Shown here: positions 52,544-59,892 of the stretch, piece after piece
Layout of the letters: every line of letters begins with the position of its first letter
Numbering within the stretch: position 1 is the stretch's first letter
Assembly (NCBI RefSeq): GCF_000166195.2
Contig: NZ_CM001403.1
Span: 7,676,877-7,740,876, forward strand
Origin: Mucilaginibacter paludis DSM 18603
GTDB taxonomy: Bacteria; Bacteroidota; Bacteroidia; Sphingobacteriales; Sphingobacteriaceae
DNA length: 64,000 nucleotides
Reading direction: 5' to 3'
Made by a program: the position numbers and the translations under genes
Notes under the pieces: generated by a model
Told to the model about the DNA's origin: nothing
The model's input: only the letters and a program-made list of their open reading frames with translations
The model's database searches: none

Positions 52544-54598
52544 CTAAACTTTAACTTTTAATAAGCTTGCATTAATAGCCACAACCACGGTACTCACTGT
52601 CATTAATACAGCACCCGCCGCCGGGCTCAGTAAAATTCCCTGGTGATACAATACGCCTGCTGCTAAAGGCAGGGCGATGACGTTGTAGCCGGTTGCCCAG
52701 GCCAGGTTCTGGATCATTTTTTTGTAGGTAGCCTTGCCAAAAAGGATAAGGTTAACAATATCTTTAGGGTTGCTGTTTACCAGCACTATCCCCGCGGTTT
52801 CTGCGGCAATGTCACTTCCAGATCCCACAGCAATTCCAATATCGGCCTGCGCCAGTGCGGGCGCGTCGTTTACACCGTCTCCGGTCATGGCAACAAATTC
52901 ACCATGGGCTTGTAACTCTTTAATTTTTTCCAGCTTTTGGTGCGGTAGCACTTCGGCAATAAAGCTTTCCATACCTAAAGTTTTGCTTACACTTTCTGCA
53001 ACCTTGGCATTGTCGCCGGTAAGGAGTATAGACTTGATGTGATTTTCGCTTAAAGTTTGAATGGCACCTGCCGACTCCGGCCTGATTTGGTCTGACAGGG
53101 CGATGTATCCTGCCAGTTGATTGTCAATAATTACAAAAACGACGGTTTCCGTTTCATCTGATTGATAACTATCGGGCACATTTAAATTGTTCTCTTTTAA
53201 ATAACCGGGGCTCACCACCCTTACTTCTTTACCCTCAACGGTTGCCTCAACTCCTTGTCCAGTAAGCGCCTTGAAATTTTCGGCCGTTGGAATCGCTATA
53301 TTTAACTCCTTAACTTTTTGAAGGATGCCCGTCGCGATGGGATGTTCCGATTTTTGTTCCAGGGCCGATGATATTCGAAGAATTTCTTTATCGTCGACAT
53401 CGCTGTGCAGCGATATTATTTTTGAAACTTCAAATTTACCAATGGTAAGGGTGCCTGTTTTATCAAAAACTACTGTGGTTATCTTTCTTGAGTTTTCAAA
53501 CGCTGTTCTGTTTTTAATAAGCAAACCATGTTTGGCAGATAAGGCGGTTGACTTTGCCACCACCAACGGTACGGCCAGGCCAAGGGCATGCGGACAACAA
53601 ATTACAATAACGGTTACCATCCGCTCCATCGCGAAAGCAAAAGTTTGGCCAGTTAAATACCAGTATAAAAAAGTGGCAATACCGGTTAGCAAAGCAATTA
53701 TGGTTAGCCATTTGGCAGCTCTGTCGGCTAAAAGTTGGGTTTGCGATTTTGACTTTTGAGCATCATCAACTAATTTAACCACCTGCGAGAGATAGGAATC
53801 CTTGGCCGAATGGCTGACCTTGACATTAAAAGATCCGTTGCCGTTGATGGAGCCTGCAATTACTTTATCGCCTTTTGTCTTTTTTACCGGCGTGGATTCG
53901 CCTGTAAGCATACTCTCGTTTAAATAGCTTTCGCCATCCACAATAACTCCATCAGCAGCCACCTTTTCACCGGGCTTGGTTAAAATAACGTCATCAACTT
54001 TTAAGGTATCCGTTTTTACATCGTGTGTAACATTGTTAGTTACTAAATGAGCATCCGATGGCATCAACTGTACCAGCAAATCCAATTCCTTCGATGCTCC
54101 CGCAACCGACTTCATCTCTATCCAGTGCCCCAAAAGCATAATGAGGATCAATGTATCCAGTTCCCAGAAGAAATCCATTCCTTGCAATCCGAAAACAATT
54201 GCAGCGCTATAAGCATATGCTACCGTGATGGCAAAGCCAATCAGGAACATCATCCCCGGATTTTTAGCTTTGATCTCATCCAGCCAGCCTGTTAGAAACG
54301 GCCAACCGCCGTAAACAAAAACAACCGAGGATAGGGCAAATAAAATATAGGATGAACCGGTAAATTGCCAGCTTACACCCATGAAATGCTGTATCATGGG
54401 GGATAGTAGCATAATTGGAACGGTAAGCGCCAGTACTACATAAAATCGTTTCTTAAAATCAGCAATCATCATGGCATGATGATTATGCCCGCCCATGTCC
54501 ATTTTGGAACTATGGCCGTGCATCATTGCGCCGTGATCCATACCGGTGGGCGGGTTGTGCCCGGTATGCTGATGGGGAGTTGATGGCGCGTTGCTCAT
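52544..54598 (-). CDS. Copper-exporting P1B-type ATPase (CopB-like, CPH motif)
   Basis: This 684-residue inner-membrane ATPase pumps copper or silver ions out of the cytoplasm. The N-terminus (about 1-45) is His/Met-rich (HQHTGHNPPTGMDHGAMMHG) instead of having a CxxC domain. The transmembrane metal site is CPHALGLAVP, typical for the CopB (P1B-3) group. Asp379 of DKTGTLT is the phosphorylated residue. TGES, the HP-containing N-domain segment and TGDGVNDAPALAQADIGIAV are all present. Eight membrane segments are expected. It is the first gene of the minus-strand copper operon, followed by the HYC_CC_PP protein, the metal-binding protein and the RND pump. Confidence 0.95.
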   Translation of the reverse strand: MSNAPSTPHQHTGHNPPTGMDHGAMMHGHSSKMDMGGHNHHAMMIADFKKRFYVVLALTVPIMLLSPMIQHFMGVSWQFTGSSYILFALSSVVFVYGGWPFLTGWLDEIKAKNPGMMFLIGFAITVAYAYSAAIVFGLQGMDFFWELDTLILIMLLGHWIEMKSVAGASKELDLLVQLMPSDAHLVTNNVTHDVKTDTLKVDDVILTKPGEKVAADGVIVDGESYLNESMLTGESTPVKKTKGDKVIAGSINGNGSFNVKVSHSAKDSYLSQVVKLVDDAQKSKSQTQLLADRAAKWLTIIALLTGIATFLYWYLTGQTFAFAMERMVTVIVICCPHALGLAVPLVVAKSTALSAKHGLLIKNRTAFENSRKITTVVFDKTGTLTIGKFEVSKIISLHSDVDDKEILRISSALEQKSEHPIATGILQKVKELNIAIPTAENFKALTGQGVEATVEGKEVRVVSPGYLKENNLNVPDSYQSDETETVVFVIIDNQLAGYIALSDQIRPESAGAIQTLSENHIKSILLTGDNAKVAESVSKTLGMESFIAEVLPHQKLEKIKELQAHGEFVAMTGDGVNDAPALAQADIGIAVGSGSDIAAETAGIVLVNSNPKDIVNLILFGKATYKKMIQNLAWATGYNVIALPLAAGVLYHQGILLSPAAGAVLMTVSTVVVAINASLLKVKV

Positions 54599-54734
54599 AG
54601 TTATTTTACACTTTTTTTATCGGTTTGTTTTTAGCTAAAGATGTTTTTCTTTTCGTCGATCCAATCATTTAATCAGGCAAAGCCAATATTCACGCCAACA
54701 ATGTATTAACATTCTTGAGCCTGATAATCAAATA

Positions 54735-54771
54735 TGATCATTATCAATGGCCGACAGAATGATCATGATCA
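54735..54771. promoter_or_regulatory. TGATCA repeats upstream of the copper ATPase gene
   Basis: TGATCA occurs at 54735-54740 and twice in tandem as the perfect 12-base palindrome at 54760-54771. The set lies about 140-170 bases upstream of the ATPase start, in the 325-base region divergent with the 2-hydroxyacid dehydrogenase gene. A metal-responsive regulator could bind here, but no regulator gene lies nearby. The remaining region shows nothing else except a TAAATTTG directly before the dehydrogenase ATG, too close to be its promoter. Confidence 0.35.
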
Positions 54772-54923
54772 CTTTCTGAGCTGACAACGGTTGGGATAAA
54801 CTAAATAGCCGGAAGAAGTACAGCGGCAATTGGGGAGTTATTTTAATTTCCGGACAGGAGCAAACAGGGGTTTAATTTAATGACGAATTAATAAACCCGG
54901 AAACTAAAAGTGTAAATTTGAAG

Positions 54924-55901
54924 ATGAATGTTTTTGTGACGAGGTTACTTCCGGCTGAAGGATTAACTATACTACAAGCCGCAGGGTGTAACGTTAGGCA
55001 GCATGAGGAAAAGCGCGAACTTTCAAAACAGGAGCTGATTGATATATGCCAGCATCAGGATGTTTTACTGAGCACCGGGCCAATTAAGCTTGATGCCGAT
55101 TTTTTTAAAAATTGCAGCCATCTTAAAGGGGTAGCTTTAATGAGCGTTGGATATGATAACGTGGATATGGCAGCTGCCACGCATTATGGTATCCCGGTTA
55201 GCAATACGCCCGATGTATTGAGCCGCGCCACTGCCGATACCGCTTTTTTGTTAATACTGGCGGTATCGAGAAATGCTTTTTTTATGAGCCGGAGCATAGC
55301 TAAAGGGGATTGGGTTTTTTACGACCCGACGGCCAATCTCGGCATAGAACTTTATGGCAAAACCATAGGCATTTTTGGTATGGGTAGGATAGGAGCAGAA
55401 CTGGCCGCCAAGTGCAAGGCCGTATACCAAATGAATGTTATTTACCATAACCGCAAGCCCAATGTACACCTGGAAAGTGAACTTGGGGCCAGGTATGTAT
55501 CTTTTAATGAGCTTTTAAAACAGAGTGATGTTTTATCCGTTCACGCCAATTTATCAACGGAAACCGAGGGCCTGTTTAACCACGCTGTATTTAAAAAGAT
55601 GAAGCCATCGGCCATATTTATCAATACAGCCAGAGGAGGCATTCATAACGAAGCAGATTTAACCGAAGCCTTGAAAAACAACGTGATATGGGGTGCAGGC
55701 CTGGATGTTACCCAGCCAGAACCTATGCAAAGTAATAATGCTTTATTGAGCATGCCACGTGTTTGTGTTTTACCGCACATTGGTTCTGCAACCGTAGAAA
55801 CGAGGGGCAAGATGGCTGTTATGGCAGCAGAAAACGCAATTGCGGCATTACAAAACCGCCGAATGCCCCAGGTGCTCAACCCAATTATATACAAACAGTA
55901 G
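54924..55901 (+). CDS. D-isomer-specific 2-hydroxyacid dehydrogenase (glyoxylate/hydroxypyruvate reductase type)
   Basis: This 325-residue NAD(P)H-dependent oxidoreductase starts at the ATG at 54924; an in-frame TTG lies just before. The Rossmann motif is GKTIGIFGMGRIGAELAAKC. Catalytic residues are visible: Arg in NTARGGIHNEADL, Glu in TQPEPM and His in VLPHIGSATVETR. It resembles glyoxylate or hydroxypyruvate reductase and gluconate 2-dehydrogenase of the GRHPR group. The exact substrate is not determined. It is a single gene, convergent with the thioesterase gene. Hydroxyproline breakdown through 4-hydroxy-2-oxoglutarate yields glyoxylate in other organisms, but the pathway seen here does not, so no link is claimed. 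Confidence 0.92.
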   Translation: MNVFVTRLLPAEGLTILQAAGCNVRQHEEKRELSKQELIDICQHQDVLLSTGPIKLDADFFKNCSHLKGVALMSVGYDNVDMAAATHYGIPVSNTPDVLSRATADTAFLLILAVSRNAFFMSRSIAKGDWVFYDPTANLGIELYGKTIGIFGMGRIGAELAAKCKAVYQMNVIYHNRKPNVHLESELGARYVSFNELLKQSDVLSVHANLSTETEGLFNHAVFKKMKPSAIFINTARGGIHNEADLTEALKNNVIWGAGLDVTQPEPMQSNNALLSMPRVCVLPHIGSATVETRGKMAVMAAENAIAALQNRRMPQVLNPIIYKQ

Positions 55902-55952
55902 TGATCGTGATTAAGCTAAGCCGGTTATTTCGCGATAAATTAGAAGGTTAAT

Positions 55953-56339
55953 CTATTGAATAACCTTTACCGGTTTTTTATGTTCGTCGATAGCCACAAA
56001 AGTAAAGTCGCCATGTACAGCTAAATCACGCCCTTCGGCATACATTTGCTCCACGTATATTTCTACGCCTACTTTTAAACTGGTATTGCCTACGTGGATA
56101 ACCCGGCCAACCAACTCAACAATAGTACCCGCCGGAATTGATTTTTTAAAATCTATCCTGTTACTGCTTACTGTAACCATAATCTGCCTGCTAAAGCGTG
56201 TTGCCGCTATAAAAGCTACTTCATCCATCATTTGCATGGCCACGCCGCCAAACAGTGTATCATAATGGTTGGTGGTATTAGGAAATACCGTTTTAAAAAT
56301 CCTCGTTTCCGACTGGTCAATTCTTTCTTCTAAAGTCAT
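55953..56339 (-). CDS. Acyl-CoA thioesterase (hotdog fold, YciA/BFIT type)
   Basis: This 128-residue cytoplasmic enzyme should hydrolyse acyl-CoA. It shows the hotdog segments FPNTTNHYDTLFGGVAMQMM (the N...GGxx helix region with catalytic Asp nearby in MDEVAFIAATR), SSNRIDFKKSIPAGTIVELV and the C-terminal beta-strands (DLAVHGDFTFVAID). It is a stand-alone single-domain member, probably a hexamer. It is convergent with the dehydrogenase gene, 51 bases apart. No functional link with neighbours is apparent. Confidence 0.92.
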   Translation of the reverse strand: MTLEERIDQSETRIFKTVFPNTTNHYDTLFGGVAMQMMDEVAFIAATRFSRQIMVTVSSNRIDFKKSIPAGTIVELVGRVIHVGNTSLKVGVEIYVEQMYAEGRDLAVHGDFTFVAIDEHKKPVKVIQ

Positions 56340-56612
56340 TGTTTTTTAGTTGGTGCAAGTATAACACGCATTTTCCGTTTTATAGCTACCTAATTAATTG
56401 CAACGTTATATTATAGGGCCTATTTGTAGCTTTCAGGGTAACGGGGCAGCTCCCAAACCAGGAAATGGGATTTTAGTGCGTTGTTTCAAGTGAATCGATA
56501 CGGTTTACTGATCTGCCAGTAAAATAATCGAGAGTCTGAAGATTATGAAAAGTAGTGTCATCTGTCGATCTAAAGAACATTTACGCACAATAGCAATCAG
56601 ATCACGGCAGAA

Positions 56613-57899
56613 TTAATTGCCATTAACGTACATGTATTTAAAATTATAGATGATCTCAATGAAATTTTTAGTAAAATCCTGGCCTATGTTGCCGTAGAAT
56701 TTTTCATTAGGGACTATTTTTTGCTGGAGCACATCAACGCCATTCATAGTTACGGTTTTGTTACCCAGTGTAAGGTTTATTTGGGGTAGAACGTATACTT
56801 CCTTTTTTTGTGAACCACCTGCTCCGAAAAAACCGACCGTTTTCTTTTTGGCAGATTTTATAATGTCCGTTTTATATTTGTTGAAATAAGACACATAAAA
56901 CAATGACGAGCTGGCACCGGTATCAAAGTGAAAGGCAAGCGTATCATTGCCTTTTTTCAAGGCGACGATCGGATCGAGGCCATCCAGCGCAAAATTATGC
57001 AGGTTGCCTTTTGTGGGTATTAGCGGAATCGTCATTTTGCCATTATTATAAATATGCACTTCACCAAATTGCTCAATCACCGGGTAACCAATGATTATGT
57101 TTAACTGAAATTTGGCTGCTGAAATATACAATACCGAGTCCGGCATTATTTCAAACACTACATTCTTTATCAGTATACCGCCAATGTCAATACTGTCGGC
57201 AACGCCCTCAGTGGTTTTAAACTTTAATCCGGTTTCACCGCTGCTTTCATCGAAAGAAACATTCAACATATGCAGGCCTAACTTTTTAGCGTAGGTTTTC
57301 GTTATCGCTGATATATTGGCCCGGGTATCAAATACGGCATTATAAACAATGGAGGAACATTTTACAGGGATCTCGATCAGACCAAGTTTATTGTGCGACC
57401 ATGATAACAAGGTGTTTCTTTTAATGATGGATTGCTGGCGGGGAGTATCTTTTAGCGCATTCCGAATTAAAATCTGCTTTTTAAGATCCTCAATAACATC
57501 TTTAGATAAAGATTTTGAATACAGTTTTAGTGTAGTGCTATCTGTTTGCGCCGCTTTAGCGTACTGATAGGTTTTGAAATAGCTATCACTTTGTAAACGC
57601 CTCATATTGACCTTAACAGAATCTGGGAGCTGATCGGAGAAGTTTATTAAAAGGCGGTTCACATCATTAATACAATCGATATTACGGTTAAATACATTAT
57701 CGATAATTGATGAGTAATACAAATTCTTCTCCTCATCCAGACTATCTTTATATAATTTTGTCTGGGCTTCCAATTTAAAGTACTCTTTGTTATCCAGCAA
57801 GTTTTGAAGCTTTTTGGCAGCAGCAGCGCTTAGTGAAGGTTTATGATTATAGGCAGCTAATGTTACCAGTAACAATAAAATTGATAAAGTAGCTTTCAT
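56613..57899 (-). CDS. Retropepsin-like aspartyl protease-family protein (secreted)
   Basis: This 428-residue protein has a hydrophobic signal segment (about 1-17), a helical N-terminal region (about 20-160) and two retropepsin-like domains. The first motif is AVFDTRANISAITKTYAKKL, where the usual DTGA is DTRA. The second is FHFDTGASSSLFYVSYFNKY with a normal DTGA. The double-domain form could pair within one chain like pepsin. The Arg in the first motif may weaken or change catalysis. Family members in Bacteroidota are common and mostly uncharacterised. It lies alone, with 273 bases to the thioesterase gene. Confidence 0.82.
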   Translation of the reverse strand: MKATLSILLLLVTLAAYNHKPSLSAAAAKKLQNLLDNKEYFKLEAQTKLYKDSLDEEKNLYYSSIIDNVFNRNIDCINDVNRLLINFSDQLPDSVKVNMRRLQSDSYFKTYQYAKAAQTDSTTLKLYSKSLSKDVIEDLKKQILIRNALKDTPRQQSIIKRNTLLSWSHNKLGLIEIPVKCSSIVYNAVFDTRANISAITKTYAKKLGLHMLNVSFDESSGETGLKFKTTEGVADSIDIGGILIKNVVFEIMPDSVLYISAAKFQLNIIIGYPVIEQFGEVHIYNNGKMTIPLIPTKGNLHNFALDGLDPIVALKKGNDTLAFHFDTGASSSLFYVSYFNKYKTDIIKSAKKKTVGFFGAGGSQKKEVYVLPQINLTLGNKTVTMNGVDVLQQKIVPNEKFYGNIGQDFTKNFIEIIYNFKYMYVNGN

Positions 57900-57972
57900 A
57901 TATTCTATTTAAAAATTTGAATATTGTTGTAAAATGCCGGTGCGAGAAAAAGTTTAAATGTTAAAGTGCATT

Positions 57973-58398
57973 TTATTTAAACCATTCTGAATATTTTGTT
58001 TCTTCAGGCACATCGGTAGGGCTTGCAAATTCCAACCGGTAACCATCGGGATCTTTCAATCCTACTACCCACAGGCCATTACCCACAAATGGATCGGATA
58101 TGGTCAGGCCTTTTACGCTGAACTCGCGATACAGCGCCAGTGCGTCTGCGCATTGGTAAGCGATGGTTACGCCGCCTCCCAGTGACCCTGATTGCTCCGT
58201 ATTTGGTTTGCGTGGTTCTTGCAGCATAACTGCTACTGTGTCTCGCTCAAGCCAGCACCATTCTATCTTTCCCCTCGGTGTCCATTGATTGATGAGTTTA
58301 AATCCAAGTCCCTCTTTGTAAAATAGCAGGGATGCTTCCATATTGGCCACCATAAAAAATGGTACAGCCAGTTTAATGTTTTGCGTTTTAGTTTCCAT
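57973..58398 (-). CDS. VOC-superfamily (glyoxalase/bleomycin-resistance-like) protein
   Basis: This 141-residue protein has the paired beta-alpha-beta-beta-beta units of the VOC fold (LAVPFFMVANMEASLLFYKE in the first half, then VVGLKDPDGYRLEFASPTD in the second). A Glu in the last strand (YRLEF) is a likely metal ligand. Families with this layout include glyoxalase-like and antibiotic-resistance proteins, and the substrate here is unknown. It lies 5 bases downstream of the ankyrin gene on the same strand, suggesting cotranscription. Confidence 0.88.
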   Translation of the reverse strand: METKTQNIKLAVPFFMVANMEASLLFYKEGLGFKLINQWTPRGKIEWCWLERDTVAVMLQEPRKPNTEQSGSLGGGVTIAYQCADALALYREFSVKGLTISDPFVGNGLWVVGLKDPDGYRLEFASPTDVPEETKYSEWFK

Positions 58399-58403
58399 TG
58401 TTT

Positions 58404-59337
58404 CTATTTTAATAGTTCAACAATTGCGGTATGCCCGTTCTTGAGCGCCCAGGCCATGGGTTTAGACCATACCATCCCGGCATGTTTCACGTGGGCTCCC
58501 CGCTTAAGCAAGGTCCCGGCCATGTCGGCTTTCCCCCAACGCGCTGCCCATCCCAGGGGTGTTGAACAAAATTCAGGTTCTATAAAGTCAATATCCGCAC
58601 CGCGGTCTAACAACCAATCGGCAGCTTCGGGTAAACCATAAAATATTACCATAGGTAAAGCAGACATCCCCAAGCCATTGGTACCGTTAACAGGGACACC
58701 TAAATCTAAAAGTAGTTCTGCTAAATCCCATCTTGGCTCCTTATATCTTACCGCGTGCATCAATGGCGTAAGCCAGCAAGCAAATGGCATAAACCCATTA
58801 ACATCACCACCGGCTGATAGTAAAATTTTTATAATATCCATTCGGTAATGATGTATAGCTTCATAAAGGCCCAAATTCACCCAGTCGGGGTGCTTGTACT
58901 TTCCAAAATTCATAGATCGGGAGCGTAGCCACAGGCAATTTCGAAATCAAACTTAAGTTGTTCTTCCCTTGTTTTTACTTTAGGTACAGGCCATGTGTAC
59001 ACGGGCATTCCTTCTGCTGCTTTTTCCAATAATTCGGCTATCTCCATAAAATCTCTGTCAACCGCGTTAGCTATAGGCGTTTCATCACCCAAAGAGTACC
59101 AGCCGGGCGCTTTTGGATGTGGCCCATGCTCCAATAATATTTTCACCATTTCAATATGCCCACCTTTCACAGCATAATGCAATGGTCATAATAGGCAAAT
59201 TGCGATTTAACCCGGCTGTCGTCTTCCTTTACGATCGAAGTAACGGTTTGAACGTCGCCCTCATGGGCTGCATTTAGCAAAGGCCAGGTTTGGGTTCCCC
59301 AAATGGCATCGTCAAAATAAAGCGGTTTCGGCAACAT
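58404..59337 (-). pseudogene. Ankyrin-repeat protein gene with two frameshifts
   Basis: Three frames together spell one ankyrin-repeat protein of about 310 residues. The first frame runs from the ATG at 59337 (MLPKPLYFDDAIWGTQTWPL) to a stop near 59170. At about 59184-59187 the match moves to the frame reading PLHYAVKGGHIEMVKILLEH, a classic ankyrin repeat, which stops at 58910. There the third frame (MNFGKYKHPDWVNLGLYEAI, then four or more further repeats) continues to 58404. Each break is a -1 shift that one added base repairs. The second break forms an ATGA overlap and could be a coupled start. It lies just upstream of the VOC gene. It is either a decaying gene or the result of base-call errors. 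Confidence 0.8.
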
Positions 59338-59892
59338 AGGTAACAACTTTGTTTGTGTTTATTGATAGTTAAATTTAAAAATATTTCAGCCATTTAATTT
59401 CATGATGCCTACTTTATATTAAGCGTATTCGCGGTAACAAAAATTCAGGGGCAGCTCAGCAATAAAAAAGACCGGATAGAGCAATGCCAATCCCTATTTG
59501 TTCTCTTCTGTAATTTCTGTAAAAGGCGCATGATCATACCAATCCCGATGGAAGGCTCCTATCCGCAAATAGTTAATCCCAAGTGGGCGTAAATGAATAA
59601 GCGGAGCATATAAAAGATAACAGAACAATGTCACTCTCCAAACATCAAGAACATATCGGCAATTTTACCTTTCACCTGTTCAGCAAATGGCATCAATAAA
59701 ATCAATAGCCCGAGGGGCATCAAAAGATAAGGCTGCTAAGGTGGATATTTTTGCTGGTTGAGCAATCGGAATAAGACAAGTAGTTTTCTTATACTTATGA
59801 TCACTGCAAATTACCGTGTAAGCAAGTAATACAGACTTTGAAAAGGATTTGAAATTGTTTTTACCCAAACCCGGCTTGAGCAATTAATAACT
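59338..59892. other. Intergenic region, no gene recognised
   Basis: This interval of 555 bases separates the ankyrin gene start and the sensor-kinase stop. A 67-codon minus-strand open frame (59680-59883) lacks protein-like features. No RNA gene, repeat or strong hairpin was seen. Confidence 0.45.

Noticed and set aside
59680..59883. 67-codon minus-strand frame
   Set aside because: No start context, no family likeness and no neighbour relation.
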